Position numbers and translations under genes: made by a program. 64,000 bases of DNA. It comes from Enterovibrio qingdaonensis (GTDB lineage Bacteria > Pseudomonadota > Gammaproteobacteria > Enterobacterales > Vibrionaceae). Positions 44,285 to 55,790 of this stretch are shown here, one piece after another (the stretch's first letter is position 1; each line of letters opens with the position of its first letter). The stretch spans positions 246,312 to 310,311 of the forward strand of contig NZ_JAJUBB010000005.1 of assembly GCF_028683135.1 (NCBI RefSeq). Reading direction: 5' to 3'. The notes beneath the pieces were generated by a model that was given only the letters and a program-made list of their open reading frames with translations, searched no databases and was not told the DNA's origin.

Positions 44285-44674
44285 CTGATGATGCTCGACT
44301 GTTTTCGCTGCCTATTATCCGTCACGCATGACTCACAATCATTTTTCCCTATTCTAAAACGACGAAAGCCTGCTCATTGAGCAGGCTTTCTAATGGTGGT
44401 CGCTGAAGAGGGATTCGATCCGGGCGGCGTTCCGCACCCGACCCATCATGCGGCACGCATGACCGACAATCACTTTTCCCTATTCCAAAACGACGAAAGC
44501 CTGCTCATCGAGCAGGCCTTCTAATAGTGGTCGCTGAAGAGGGATTCGATCCGGGCGGCGTTCCAAATGGTTCGACACTTTGACCTAACCCTTCATGCAG
44601 CACGCATGACTCACAATCGCTTTTCCCTATTCCAAAACGACGAAAGCCTGCTCATTGAGCAGGCTTTCTAATGG
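44285..44674 (-). repeat. Three related terminator units with two decayed tRNA-Pro 3' ends
   Basis: No protein gene. Near-identical hairpins GAAAGCCTGCTCA/TGAGCAGGCTTTC occur at 44364–44390, 44495–44521 (one imperfect copy) and 44642–44668. Each is preceded on the plus strand by similar text with TTTTCCCTATT and AAAACGACGA. After the first two come tRNA-Pro 3'-end fragments at 44397–44423 and 44528–44554 (CCA, acceptor strand, T arm, with GGTCGC for GGTCGG). After the third comes an intact tRNA-Pro. The block looks like repeated duplication and decay of the end of a tRNA operon. Confidence 0.8.
44642..44668 (-). terminator. Terminator of the tRNA-Pro operon
   Basis: GAAAGCCTGCTCA pairs with TTGAGCAGGCTTTC (12–13 bp stem); on the minus strand it is followed by GTCGTTTTGG. 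It lies seven bases past the CCA end of the last tRNA-Pro gene. Confidence 0.8.
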
Positions 44675-44751
<77 letters not shown>

Positions 44752-44799
44752 AACTGCACAACACTTTCTGAAAACAGAGGTGGCTGTAAACCTAAATAG

Positions 44800-44876
<77 letters not shown>

Positions 44877-44925
44877 AACTGTACAACACTTTCTGAAAAC
44901 AGAGGTGGCTGTAAACCAAAATTAG

Positions 44926-45002
<77 letters not shown>

Positions 45003-45358
45003 ACTAAATTTGTTTTACTTGGTTTCGCTATTCAGAGGGCTTCCCTCTGGTCCGCTATTCCCAAGAGCCGAGATGCGCGACAAAACTACGCTATTCACCG
45101 ACTAAATCCAACAACGCTGTACGCTGCGGAGGTGGCTAATAATACTCATCCTTGGCGCAGACTCAAGTGTTTTCTCGCCTTTTTTGCCTTCTGCGCGCCG
45201 TTCGCTCAAAGGTTCACCAACAAGGACGAAATGCGACCGCTCGCCCATGTTAACAGATGACGTGCTACTAACCCTCGATCCATTGATCTGGATCATCGTT
45301 GAAACTTTCACCAATTGGCAACCTATCCGTAACGTTTACAGACAAAGGAAGCACAAGC
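45003..45358 (-). promoter_or_regulatory. tRNA-Pro promoter region with a decayed 5' tRNA half
   Basis: No protein gene. Reading the minus strand, -35 TTGAGT (45161–45166), a 16-base spacer and -10 TATTAT (45139–45144) form a plausible promoter. Downstream of it at 45070–45101 is a decayed tRNA-Pro 5' half (CGGTGAATAGCGTAG then TTTTGTCGCGCATCT). Bases 45020–45060 also hold fragments resembling pieces of the tRNA (CGCTATTC, CCCTCTGGTCC). The right end holds the ribosome site of the DUF3149 gene. Confidence 0.55.
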
Positions 45359-45499
45359 ATGGACTTTTGGTTAGACCTACTATTCGGCAACGCAATTGGC
45401 CTCTCCTCAATGATCGTGATTTTTGTTGCCCTCGGCATGATCAGCTTTATGGGTGGTTTCTTTGTTTACAAAGCCATGACGTCGCCTGAAACCGACTAA
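45359..45499 (+). CDS. DUF3149 small membrane protein
   Basis: 46 residues: MDFWLDLLFGNAIGLSSMIV then a helix IFVALGMISFMGGFFVYKAM and a short acidic tail. AAAGGAAG precedes the ATG. The sequence matches my memory of DUF3149 proteins of vibrios and relatives. Its function is unknown. Confidence 0.82.
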   Translation: MDFWLDLLFGNAIGLSSMIVIFVALGMISFMGGFFVYKAMTSPETD

Positions 45500-45705
45500 A
45501 TACTAAAAACAGTTTCTTTTCTCTATATTTGCTTACGCCAGCAGGGCTTTCTTGCTGGTTTTTTTATGCCTTAACCCTCTTCCCTTGTCAGTCTTTCTTA
45601 TTACGCCTCATCTCTCAGCATGCTTCTCACGAAATTCAGGCTTCTTGGGTATCACGATTATTTCGTTATATACTTGGCCGATGCTTCACTAACCCCGTAA
45701 AGACC

Positions 45706-46290
45706 ATGAACGGTAACAATGAGTTCGATTTATTTCGGGAAATGATGTCCGACGTTTCACCCATCAAACACGATACGGTGGACTGCGCGGCACAGTCTCA
45801 CAAACCTACTGAGGCACAACTCGCTCGTCAACTTGCAGCGCAGACGCTTTCTGAAGGAGACCCAGAGTACCTCTCTCTGGACTATGCAAAAATGCTAAAA
45901 CCGGATGACATCGTGGCGTTTAAACGCCCTGGTGTTCAAGATGGTGTTTTTCGAAAACTAAGACTTGGCAAGTATGAGGCGCATGCCCGTTTGGATCTCC
46001 ACAAATTCACGCTAAAAGATGCGCGTGACGAGATCCTAAAGTTTCTAAAGCAATGCCAAAGAATGGATATTCGCACCGTAGTCATTGTCCACGGTAAAGG
46101 CGAACGTTCTAATCCTCCAGCCATGATGAAAAGTTATGTCTGCCAATGGCTAGAACAAATTACCGATGTGCAGTGCTTTCATTCAGCGCAAAGGCACCAA
46201 GGAGGAACAGGGGCTGTGTATGCGCTCTTGAAGAAAAGCCAAGAGAAGAAGCTGGAAACGCGTGAACGCCACCTCGCTCGCAGAGGTTAA
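45706..46290 (+). CDS. smrA: Smr-domain endonuclease SmrA-like
   Basis: 194 residues from the ATG at 45706; the open frame from 45529 is too long for the family. The Smr domain (about 85–175) has RLDLHKFTLKDARDEI and TVVIVHGKGERSNPPAMMKS, then AQRHQGGTGAVYALLKK. The LDLH and HGKG motifs are the catalytic signatures of MutS-related DNA endonucleases. Size and N-terminal extension match E. coli SmrA (YdaL). Confidence 0.9.
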   Translation: MNGNNEFDLFREMMSDVSPIKHDTVDCAAQSHKPTEAQLARQLAAQTLSEGDPEYLSLDYAKMLKPDDIVAFKRPGVQDGVFRKLRLGKYEAHARLDLHKFTLKDARDEILKFLKQCQRMDIRTVVIVHGKGERSNPPAMMKSYVCQWLEQITDVQCFHSAQRHQGGTGAVYALLKKSQEKKLETRERHLARRG

Positions 46291-46306
46291 GGCGTAAGAC
46301 GTAGAC

Positions 46307-46334
46307 GAAAAAGGCACTCATTGAGTGCCTTTTG
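46307..46334. terminator. Terminator between smrA and the LysE gene
   Basis: AAAAAGGCACTCA followed by TTGAGTGCCTTTT, a hairpin with A and T runs on the two sides. It can serve the plus-strand smrA gene and the minus-strand LysE gene that ends at 46353. Confidence 0.85.
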
Positions 46335-46352
46335 CCTACTTGGCGTATTACC

Positions 46353-46967
46353 CTAAAGCGCAACGACAACCCGCGCTGCCAAGCCAATCAATACAACACC
46401 ACATAATCTATCAATCAATACAGCGCGCTGCTTGAGCTTCTCTAGCATCCGGCTGGACGACAAAACCAACGCCACTATCGTGTACCACAGACCATCGATA
46501 ATTATTGGGGTGAGCACAATGATTGAGCGGCTAGTAAAATCTGTGCCAATTGCTACAAACTGACTAAACAACGCGAGAAAGAACAGGGCCAGTTTTGGAT
46601 TAAGAACCGAGATCATGGCACCATCTCTTGCAGCCTCAAGCAGAGAGGTTTTCTCTCCTTTCTCGAGCTTCGCGGCAACGCCTCCATTGGCGCGTATAGA
46701 TTTAATGCCCAACCAAGCTAGATACGCCGCACCTGAGTATGCAATGCCTTTAAACACTGTCGGAGACTCTTGGAGAATAACGGCAAGTCCTAATAAGGTC
46801 AGCACAGCATAAAGCCCTACACCTAACGCATGTGCCCAAGCGGCAACGATTCCATGCAAACGCCCCCCCGCTAGACTATGCCTCACCATAACGACAAGGC
46901 TCGGCCCTGGCGACATTGCACCTAACATGCACACCAATACCAAGCTTAGCCAAACAGACACACTCAC
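46353..46967 (-). CDS. LysE/RhtB-family exporter
   Basis: 204 residues, six spans. The N-terminal signature is LVCMLGAMSPGPSLVVMVRH and the central loop has LNPKLALFFLALFSQF. The protein is related to, but clearly different from, the tandem pair at 15000–16528. Substrate is unknown; homologues export threonine, homoserine and other amino acids. Confidence 0.9.
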   Translation of the reverse strand: MSVSVWLSLVLVCMLGAMSPGPSLVVMVRHSLAGGRLHGIVAAWAHALGVGLYAVLTLLGLAVILQESPTVFKGIAYSGAAYLAWLGIKSIRANGGVAAKLEKGEKTSLLEAARDGAMISVLNPKLALFFLALFSQFVAIGTDFTSRSIIVLTPIIIDGLWYTIVALVLSSSRMLEKLKQRAVLIDRLCGVVLIGLAARVVVAL

Positions 46968-46972
46968 TACGC

Positions 46973-47383
46973 TTACTCCCTGCTTCCCATTAAGTGATTT
47001 AATCGCAAAATTTGTTCGTTAGTCACATCTATCATGCAGTTTAAGTAGGCCTGTCCGCTCCCCGAACCAGATGCAAATGTAGCTTCCACCAACTTGCACT
47101 GCTTCTCTCGCCACACAGGAAATTCTTCAAATGCTTTGTTTGCAGAAAGTTCTGCATGTCCTCGGGATGACACCTGATCAAGCTTTGACAGTGCCCCGGT
47201 TAACTTTGATTGCGCATCTTGCAACGCACTTTGTGCAACGCTTAAGTGATTATCGAGGCACGCGGTCACTTCCACATGAGTTTCATTGGATTTGTAACAC
47301 TCCAACAAGGTGGAGTTTTCTGCACCTATGGAAGAAAAAGATGCCAATGCCGCTAATAAAGTGACGCGCCGCGATAGTCGCAT
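46973..47383 (-). CDS. LprI-like (DUF1311) secreted protein
   Basis: 136 residues with a signal peptide (RRVTLLAALASFSSIGAE). The domain has paired cysteines (LLECYKSN, VTACLDNH, EKQCKLVE, LNCMIDVTNEQ) and the W-R-x-x-Q-C pattern usual for DUF1311. LprI-type proteins include a lysozyme inhibitor; a role here is not shown. It lies between the LysE gene and ybaK on the same strand, with gaps of only a few bases. Confidence 0.82.
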   Translation of the reverse strand: MRLSRRVTLLAALASFSSIGAENSTLLECYKSNETHVEVTACLDNHLSVAQSALQDAQSKLTGALSKLDQVSSRGHAELSANKAFEEFPVWREKQCKLVEATFASGSGSGQAYLNCMIDVTNEQILRLNHLMGSRE

Positions 47384-47386
47384 GAT

Positions 47387-47869
47387 TTATTTCCCCTGCT
47401 TACCTATTGTTGCCATTTTCCCCTGTGTAAGTGAGAGGAGATCAGCAGGAGAAAGTTCAATTTCGAGCCCTCGACGGCCTGCACTGACGTAAATCGTCTC
47501 AAAGCCTTCCGCACTCACATCAAGAAATGTGGGTAATCGCTTTTTCTGACCTAGCGGGCTGATCCCGCCCACAATGTAGCCCGTTGTTTTTTCTGCGATA
47601 TCTGGATTCGCCATTTCCGCTTTTTTAGCACCCGCTGCTTTAGCGGCAGCTTTAAGATCCAATTGACCAGAAACAGGCACCACTGCTACCGCCAATTTTT
47701 TGGGATCACCATTCATTGAAAACAACAAGGTCTTAAAGACTCTTAAAGGGTCTTGACCGAGAACACTTGCAGCTTCAAGTCCAAAGTTGGTGTTGTGAGG
47801 GTCATGCTCATAGCTATGAACATGAAAGGAAATTCCTGCTTTTTCCGCGAGGGTAATTGCCGGCGTCAT
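47387..47869 (-). CDS. ybaK: Cys-tRNA(Pro)/Cys-tRNA(Cys) deacylase YbaK
   Basis: 160 residues, the standard length. It has the YbaK/ProX fold signatures [38 protein letters not shown] and [16 protein letters not shown], including the conserved Lys in VFKTL. It clears mischarged Cys-tRNA(Pro). It lies about 2.4 kb from the tRNA-Pro array, probably by chance. Confidence 0.95.
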   Translation of the reverse strand: MTPAITLAEKAGISFHVHSYEHDPHNTNFGLEAASVLGQDPLRVFKTLLFSMNGDPKKLAVAVVPVSGQLDLKAAAKAAGAKKAEMANPDIAEKTTGYIVGGISPLGQKKRLPTFLDVSAEGFETIYVSAGRRGLEIELSPADLLSLTQGKMATIGKQGK

Positions 47870-47952
47870 CCGATAAATCTCTTGTAACCACAGGGTGGCA
47901 TTAACGTTTCCATCAACACTAACCCTTATAAAACGTAAGCTGATAATGACAT

Positions 47953-47982
47953 AAAAAAAGGCACTGTCACCAGTGCCTTTTC
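47953..47982 (-). terminator. Terminator after the 5'-nucleotidase gene
   Basis: AAAAGGCACTG, loop TCAC, CAGTGCCTTTT, with a longer A run on the left that becomes a T run on the minus strand. Confidence 0.88.
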
Positions 47983-48046
47983 TGTCATTGCTCCAATTTT
48001 CTCATTGCGAGACATCTCCCTCGCAGTGATACATTGAACAACTCAA

Positions 48047-49723
48047 TTATTTGTAAACAATCTCACCCTTAGGCGCATATTTGTTTACATCAATTGGAGA
48101 GTTTTTCTCAAGGAAGTCTTTTAACACTTCTGCATCAACAAAGCCGGTGTTGACGTTGCCAGCATGATCGCTGATTTTTGGATAACCATCACCACCCGCA
48201 GCGTTATAGCTTGGAACCGTGAAACGGTATGTTTTGTTTGTGTCCAGCGGTTCACCACCGATAACCACATCACTCACGCCGTCCGGTGATACCGTCATTG
48301 AGATGCCGTAAAACTGCACGTAAGCTCCAGAATCTACCGGTTTGGTCGCCACAACGTTCAGGTAATCCAAAATTTCAGAACCCGTCATGTCTGTGTAAGT
48401 CACCATGTTACCGAAAGGCTGAACGGTCAAAACGTCTTTATACGTCACATCGCCACCTTCGATAGAGTCACGTACACCGCCAGAGTTCATTACTGCAAAA
48501 TCTGCTTTTGCGCGGTCCATGTGCGATGCAGCAATCAGACGGCCCAAGTTGGTTTGCTCAAAGCGAACAACGTTACGATCACCTTCCAGTTTGCCGTTGG
48601 TTTCAGCAATCTTAACGTTCAGTTGATCTTGGCCTTTTTCCTGATAAGGCTTCAGGAAGTCATAAATTTCTTTGTCTTTCGGAATTTCGTTTTGGATGAA
48701 GACGCGTTTTTTCTCGCCGTTCACCTTCACTTTTTTCTTCAGGTTCACAGGGATCAGGTCATAAGACACCAAATTCAGCTCACCATTGCGGAATTCGAAA
48801 TCTGCCTTACCGACGTATTTACCCCACTCGTGCGCCTGAACAATCCACGTACCATTTTGCTGGTCTGGTTTACACTCATCGCCCGGCTTGAACGCGGTGT
48901 TATACATGTTAGGGCCTTCCATACAAACAGGCTCTTGTGAGTGACCACCCACAATCATGTCTAACGAACCTTCACCTAAATAACGCGCTAACGCAACATC
49001 ACCTGGCGCATTGATACCACGGTTACCATCTTCATAATGACCCATATGAGTCGCAGCGATGATCATGTCAGGCTTTTCAGTTTTCTCGATTTCAGCGATC
49101 AGTTTCTTCGCTTCTTCCTTCGGATCGCGGAATTCCAACTCGCCGATGTATTCTGGATTACCGATTTTCGCCGTGTCTTCAGTCGTTAGACCAATAACAG
49201 CAATGCGAAGGCCATTCTTCTCAAACATTTGGTATGCCTGATACTTACGCTCACCTGTCGCTTTGTCGTAGATATTGGCAGAAAGCATTGGGAAATCGGC
49301 CCATTGCATTTGCTTCTCTAGAACGTCAAGTGGGTTATCAAACTCATGGTTACCCAATGCCATAGCGTCATAACCAATCATGGTCATGCCTTTAAAATCT
49401 GGTTCCGCATCCTGAAGATCCGACTCAGGCACACCCGTGTTGATATCACCGCCAGAAAGCAGAAGCACAGCCGAACCTTTCGCTTCAGCCTCATTACGCA
49501 AGTTGTCGATCAAGGTCTTGCGAGCAGCCATACCGTATTCACCATATTTGTTATGCCAAAAACGGCCATGGTTATCATTGGTATGAAGAATGGTGATGTT
49601 GTAGGTGGTATCTGGCTGCCATCCCTGCACGATGTCTGGCGTGTTTTGCGTTGTAGAACAACCTGCTAGCGAAGCAAGCAATGCAGCACTAATTGCTGCT
49701 TTTAAAGAAAGGCGATCCGTCAT
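48047..49723 (-). CDS. nutA: UshA/NutA-type 5'-nucleotidase lipoprotein
   Basis: 558 residues. The N terminus has a lipobox (LLASLAGCSTTQN), so unlike E. coli UshA it is membrane-anchored, as in the Vibrio enzyme NutA. The metallophosphatase part has ILHTNDNHGRFW, LLSGGDINTG, ALGNHEFDN, ATHMGHY and VGGHSQEP. The C-terminal substrate domain has MNSGGVRDSIEGG and PSYNAAGGDGYP. It releases nucleosides from extracellular nucleotides. Confidence 0.95.
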   Translation of the reverse strand: MTDRLSLKAAISAALLASLAGCSTTQNTPDIVQGWQPDTTYNITILHTNDNHGRFWHNKYGEYGMAARKTLIDNLRNEAEAKGSAVLLLSGGDINTGVPESDLQDAEPDFKGMTMIGYDAMALGNHEFDNPLDVLEKQMQWADFPMLSANIYDKATGERKYQAYQMFEKNGLRIAVIGLTTEDTAKIGNPEYIGELEFRDPKEEAKKLIAEIEKTEKPDMIIAATHMGHYEDGNRGINAPGDVALARYLGEGSLDMIVGGHSQEPVCMEGPNMYNTAFKPGDECKPDQQNGTWIVQAHEWGKYVGKADFEFRNGELNLVSYDLIPVNLKKKVKVNGEKKRVFIQNEIPKDKEIYDFLKPYQEKGQDQLNVKIAETNGKLEGDRNVVRFEQTNLGRLIAASHMDRAKADFAVMNSGGVRDSIEGGDVTYKDVLTVQPFGNMVTYTDMTGSEILDYLNVVATKPVDSGAYVQFYGISMTVSPDGVSDVVIGGEPLDTNKTYRFTVPSYNAAGGDGYPKISDHAGNVNTGFVDAEVLKDFLEKNSPIDVNKYAPKGEIVYK

Positions 49724-49751
49724 GGGGTGTACCTATTATTTTGTTGAAAAT

Positions 49752-49769
49752 GCGAGAAGGGCTTCTCGC
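49752..49769. repeat. Hairpin upstream of the nucleotidase gene
   Basis: GCGAGAAG, centre GG, CTTCTCGC. On the minus strand it lies in the leader of the nucleotidase gene, 28 bases from its ATG, and beyond the NhaC-family gene, for which it may act as a terminator. Confidence 0.45.
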
Positions 49770-49946
49770 TTTAACAAAATGAGTGTGTCCTCATTCTGTC
49801 AGGGTTAACGTAAATAATCGTATTTCACGATGTAGTCTAAAGATATACGCTAACCATCACATTGTTCTTTCAACAAAGTGCTAGATAGATCACCGAATAA
49901 CATCCAAACCGCCGAGTTTTCACTCAGCGATTTGGGGTAACAGATC

Positions 49947-51302
49947 TTAGTGGGTACCGTGCTGTCCTTTAGAGCGCGCAATGGCAAAGGCAGCGGCAAT
50001 CGCCAGCAAGAAACAGTAGTAAGATTGGCCAACAACAGAAAGTGGAGATAGCTCAAAGATCGAACCTAGCAGCAATGCCTGCGCACCATATGGTAAGAGC
50101 CCTTGAATCACACAAGAGAAGATATCCAGCAAACTCGCACTACGTTTAGGTGCAACGTCGTGTTGTGTCGCTAGCTCTTTTGCAACACCACCCGCCACAA
50201 TGATGGCCACGGTATTGTTTGCCGTACACATGTTGGTCAAGCTAACCAACAGCGCAATACCCGCTTCGCTTGCACGTGGCGAGCCTTTTTCGGCGGCCTT
50301 ATCTGCACGCGCCATGATCAATCGGCTCAGTTTGTCGGTAACGAATGCCAAACCACCTTGCTGACGCATTAGCTCGGCCAAACCACCAATTAGCAACGAC
50401 AACAAGAAGATTTCCTGCATGTTACCGAAGCCTGCATAAATGTCTTTGCTAAATGCCATCAAGCTATAATCAGGCGTTTGAGCAATGCCAACAACACCCG
50501 CAAACACGATACCAATCGACAGCACGACGAATACATTCATTCCAGACACTGCAAGGATCAAGATGGTCATGTAAGGCAGTACCGCCAACCAATCGATATC
50601 ACCCGCTACCGGTGGCTGTGTTACTTCATTGGCAAAGAAGAAAATGACCAGTGCAACCAACGCTGCTGGTACCGCAATTTTCACGTTCTCACGGAACTTG
50701 TCTTTCATGTGACAGCCTTGAGATCGCGTCGCGGCAATCGTGGTGTCAGAAATGATCGACAGGTTGTCACCAAACATGGCACCACTCAAAACCACACCCG
50801 CCATTAGTGCGGAATCAATGCCTGTGGTTTGCGCAATGCCTAGCGCAACGGGTGCTACCGCCGCAATCGTCCCCATGGACGTACCCATCGCTGTTGCGAT
50901 AAACGCTGAAATCAGAAATAGGCCCGGCAAAATGAAGCTAGAAGGGAGAACCGCTAAGCCTAAGTTTACCGTTGCATCAACACCGCCAGTTGCTTTCGCA
51001 ACAGCAGAAAATGCACCCGCAAGCAGGTAAATAAGACACATCGCCGTGATATCGCGGTGTGACACCCCTTCGATAAACTGGCCTATCGCTGTGTTGAGCT
51101 TTTCTTTGCTCATTAAAACAGCGAGGACAATGGCGGGTAATACCGCTATCGGTGCTGGGAGCTGGTAAAAGGCGAACTCGACATTCTGGGTCGAAAAATA
51201 GATGCCCGTACCGATAAATAGGCAAAGGAAAAGCCCGAAGGGCAACAGCGCGCGCGCTGACGGATTGATTATTGTTTGCTTCTCTGTCATGTTGTGTTGC
51301 AT
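49947..51302 (-). CDS. metT: NhaC-family carrier, predicted methionine transporter MetT
   Basis: 451 residues with about 11–12 spans. NhaC-family motifs are MGTSMGTIAAVAPVALGIAQ and SGAMFGDNLSIISDTTIAAT, and MCTANNTVAIIVAGGVAKEL near the C terminus. By sequence alone it would be called a Na+/H+ antiporter, but two tandem met boxes lie directly upstream, and an NhaC-superfamily protein, MetT, has been predicted from MetJ and SAM-riboswitch regulons as a methionine importer. The start at 51302 or four codons later is undecided. Confidence 0.82.
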   Translation of the reverse strand: MQHNMTEKQTIINPSARALLPFGLFLCLFIGTGIYFSTQNVEFAFYQLPAPIAVLPAIVLAVLMSKEKLNTAIGQFIEGVSHRDITAMCLIYLLAGAFSAVAKATGGVDATVNLGLAVLPSSFILPGLFLISAFIATAMGTSMGTIAAVAPVALGIAQTTGIDSALMAGVVLSGAMFGDNLSIISDTTIAATRSQGCHMKDKFRENVKIAVPAALVALVIFFFANEVTQPPVAGDIDWLAVLPYMTILILAVSGMNVFVVLSIGIVFAGVVGIAQTPDYSLMAFSKDIYAGFGNMQEIFLLSLLIGGLAELMRQQGGLAFVTDKLSRLIMARADKAAEKGSPRASEAGIALLVSLTNMCTANNTVAIIVAGGVAKELATQHDVAPKRSASLLDIFSCVIQGLLPYGAQALLLGSIFELSPLSVVGQSYYCFLLAIAAAFAIARSKGQHGTH

Positions 51303-51774
51303 TCTTTTTGTGATATGGAACGCAGAGTAAAAGGAAACGTTTTCTTCGTCAACAAATAGACGTCTAAACGTCTCTTTTATTTTTAAAGCCCCCTAACCGT
51401 CGTTGAAATTCCCAACATAGCTTGGTTGCATCAAATACAAATCGTTCACTTCACAAACAACCAAGCACATTGTTTGAAGCAGTATCCCTCCACAGTTAAA
51501 AATCCTTTCTTGATCGCAATTTTCTCTAAAGGCTCGACTCTCTGCGCCGATACAGCATGACGTACAAGAATCAAACGAACGGGTAGCTTTCACTTGTAAC
51601 GTTTCGAGGTTGTGGTTTTTCCGGTTTACTACCCTTCAAAGTCCGCCTCTACGAATCGATGTCGTTTACCTGACCAAAAGGTTCAGAGCGATTCAATCGT
51701 ATTCACTTCCACCTTGAAACGTTAACGGTGACAGCCGCAGTCCCACTATTTGAGATCCCTGCAAGGAAGTAAAA
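51303..51774. promoter_or_regulatory. Region between metT and a chemoreceptor: met boxes and a distant inverted repeat
   Basis: No gene is visible. Two adjacent met boxes, AGACGTCT (51358–51365) and AAACGTCT (51366–51373), lie 56 bases upstream of metT. On the other side GTAACGTTTCGAGGT (51596–51610) and ACCTTGAAACGTTAAC (51711–51726) form an inverted repeat with about 100 bases between; its role is unknown. The chemoreceptor starts after CAAGGAAGTAAAA. Confidence 0.75.
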
Positions 51775-53649
51775 ATGACACTCACTCTTAAGCAGAAGTT
51801 AATTGGCACGTGCCTTATTGCCGTCATCGTCATGGCGACAACCCTATCTCTGCTTGCAGCAAACCAGCTATCAACACAAACAGAAAATAGTCTACAGCAA
51901 CGAGTGCGCGGTTCATCCGATGTGGCAAAAGTCGGTTTTATCGATTGGCTTGATGCTCACGTCACCGCAATGAAAGGCTTCATTGAGACTCAACCGCACA
52001 ATGATGAAATCAATGCACTGAAAATGATCCAGATTTCGGGCAATTTTGCGATGACATTTTACGGTGAAGTTGATGGTTCGCTGGATTTATCAAACGGAGC
52101 GATTGTCGATATCGATCCTCGCCAACGTCCTTGGTACATCAAGGCAGTGAAAGAAAATCGCACTGTCTTTACCGCACCATACCGAGATGCGTTGACGGGT
52201 GAGACAATGGTGACTGTTGCTGAGCCTGTGTTCAACGGTAATCAGTTGATGGGCGTTTTGGGCGGTGATATTAGCCTTCGCAAAATCATGGGCGATATTG
52301 CGCAGTTTGATTTTGGCGATAACGCCTTCGGCATGTTGTTTACTGACGAAGGCACATTGATTGCTCACCGAGATGCGTCATTAAATGGTGCACCGCTGAC
52401 GCAATATAACCGCGCTTTAACGATGACAACTGTCCAACAAGCCGCGAGAGAAGCCACACTTCTCCACCTAGATGTCGGTGGTAGTCCAAAAGCCTATTAC
52501 TTTTTCCCCCTGCCGACTGCGAAATGGTATGTCGGTATCGAGCTAGATTTAGACACTGAGTTGGCAGCGCACAATAGTGCAGTTACAACACTGATACTGA
52601 CGAGTGTAGGTGTCACCTTGGTGGTACTAGCGATGTCTATCTGGCTCGTAAATATTCTATTCAGAGATTTGAATCGCGTATCAAAAGCCATGGCCGAAAT
52701 TGCCAGTGGTGAAGCAGATTTGACACAACGCCTAACCCCACACAGCGACGATGAAGTGGGGCAACTCGCGCACAACTTCAACACCTTTGTGGCGAATATG
52801 CATACCATGGTTGTGCACCTAAAAAATGTTGGTACGTCATTATCTGAGCAAGCGAGCAGTGCAGCAGAGCATGCCAACATTCGAAGCTCTCGCATTCGCG
52901 GCCAGCAAGACGAAATCAATATGGTCGCAACGGCGATTAACCAAATGGCCGCTGCAACGCAAGAAATTGCGGGGAGTGCTGAAAACACCGCACAGCTGTC
53001 AAAAGATGCCGTTAACCGCTCTCACACTGGTGCTTCCCAAGTCAACCAGAGTCAGCAGTCTATCGGTAACCTGTCGACGGAAGTGGAATCAGCGACATCT
53101 GTGATCACCGAATTGCACGCGCATACCCAGAGCATCAACTCTATCTTGTCGACCATTCAAGATATCGCCGAACAAACCAACCTGCTTGCATTGAATGCTG
53201 CAATCGAAGCGGCGCGCGCGGGTGCACAAGGCCGTGGCTTTGCAGTCGTCGCTGATGAAGTCCGCGTTTTAAGCCAACGCACTCACGATTCAACCCGTGA
53301 AATACAGGCAACCATTGAAACCCTGCAATCCACCACGCAATCAGCGGTTCAAATCATGCAGGACAGTCGTCATCTTGCATCCACCAGCGTGGAAGATGCC
53401 AACAGCGCGACTGACAGCCTGACGCAGATTACGAGTTCAGTCTCCACTATCAGCGACATGGCGACACAAATTGCGTCTGCCGCAGAAGAGCAATCGTTAG
53501 TGACCGCTGAAATCACACGCAATACAGAAGCCGTGCGACATGCATCAGACGAGCTGGCAGAAGAAGCGAATCAGGCCACAATTCAAGCCTCTGAATTGTC
53601 GAGCCTGTCTCAGCAGCTCAACAGCGAAATCTCTCGTTTCAAATTGTAA
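51775..53649 (+). CDS. Methyl-accepting chemotaxis protein with Cache sensor
   Basis: 624 residues. An N-terminal span is followed by a double-Cache periplasmic region (about 35–275) with [32 protein letters not shown] and [13 protein letters not shown]. The R-x-W-Y...Y...D pattern resembles that of amino-acid-binding dCache domains. A second span is near 280–300, then HAMP and a signalling domain with the tip [20 protein letters not shown]. No C-terminal pentapeptide is present (ends SEISRFKL). An amino-acid ligand is inference. Confidence 0.92.
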   Translation: MTLTLKQKLIGTCLIAVIVMATTLSLLAANQLSTQTENSLQQRVRGSSDVAKVGFIDWLDAHVTAMKGFIETQPHNDEINALKMIQISGNFAMTFYGEVDGSLDLSNGAIVDIDPRQRPWYIKAVKENRTVFTAPYRDALTGETMVTVAEPVFNGNQLMGVLGGDISLRKIMGDIAQFDFGDNAFGMLFTDEGTLIAHRDASLNGAPLTQYNRALTMTTVQQAAREATLLHLDVGGSPKAYYFFPLPTAKWYVGIELDLDTELAAHNSAVTTLILTSVGVTLVVLAMSIWLVNILFRDLNRVSKAMAEIASGEADLTQRLTPHSDDEVGQLAHNFNTFVANMHTMVVHLKNVGTSLSEQASSAAEHANIRSSRIRGQQDEINMVATAINQMAAATQEIAGSAENTAQLSKDAVNRSHTGASQVNQSQQSIGNLSTEVESATSVITELHAHTQSINSILSTIQDIAEQTNLLALNAAIEAARAGAQGRGFAVVADEVRVLSQRTHDSTREIQATIETLQSTTQSAVQIMQDSRHLASTSVEDANSATDSLTQITSSVSTISDMATQIASAAEEQSLVTAEITRNTEAVRHASDELAEEANQATIQASELSSLSQQLNSEISRFKL

Positions 53650-53653
53650 GATC

Positions 53654-53679
53654 AAAAAAGCCGGCAAATGCCGGCTTTT
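53654..53679. terminator. Terminator between chemoreceptor and kdsA
   Basis: AAAAAAGCCGGCA, short centre AA, TGCCGGCTTTT. A and T runs on both sides make it bidirectional for the convergent genes. Confidence 0.87.
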
Positions 53680-53697
53680 CTTCTCTTCGAATATCGC

Positions 53698-55375
<1,678 letters not shown>

Positions 55376-55377
55376 TT

Positions 55378-55761
55378 TTACCCCAACAACCATGGTGTTT
55401 TCGTCATCGCCAGATTTGCTGCAGCATAGACCCAACCCAAAGCACCAAAGAATGCAAAGACTCTAAACATGGTGCCATGGCTATAGTGCAAGGCAACAAA
55501 TCCTAGCGCGATATAAGCTAGTACGCAGGTCAGTTTTTCCGTCATCCACACGCCTGCAGGTGTAAATGGCATAAAACCCGTAATTGCAATCAGAGCGACA
55601 CCCGTCGCAAGCAAGCCCGTATCAATGATGTGTGGGACAACTTTCACCCACTTCTTTTGCATCATGCTGCTGCCCATCGAACGCCAGATAAAGCGAATAA
55701 TGAACAAAGACACGCTCAAGGCGATAAACAAAAGGTGAGTATGCTTCAATGCATCGTACAT
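55378..55761 (-). CDS. sirB2: SirB2-family membrane protein
   Basis: 127 residues with four predicted spans and several His near membrane faces (LKHTHLLFIALSVSLFIIRF, ALHYSHGTMFRVFAFFGALG). It lies between prmC and sirB1 as in other vibrios and enterobacteria. It has been linked to regulation of invasion genes in Salmonella by name only; role unknown. Confidence 0.92.
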   Translation of the reverse strand: MYDALKHTHLLFIALSVSLFIIRFIWRSMGSSMMQKKWVKVVPHIIDTGLLATGVALIAITGFMPFTPAGVWMTEKLTCVLAYIALGFVALHYSHGTMFRVFAFFGALGWVYAAANLAMTKTPWLLG

Positions 55762-55790
55762 AATTCCGTCAATCTCTCTTTCTTGTTATT

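Noticed and set aside
47387..47869. ybaK, which hydrolyses Cys-tRNA(Pro), lying near the tRNA-Pro array
   Set aside because: The two are 2.4 kb apart in different transcription units, so the proximity is most likely coincidence.
49947..51302. Simple annotation as Na+/H+ antiporter NhaC
   Set aside because: Family membership is right, but the tandem met boxes point to methionine transport (MetT) instead.
51393..51593. 66-codon Cys-rich open frame on the minus strand upstream of metT
   Set aside because: No ribosome site, composition like random sequence, and it overlaps the probable control region.
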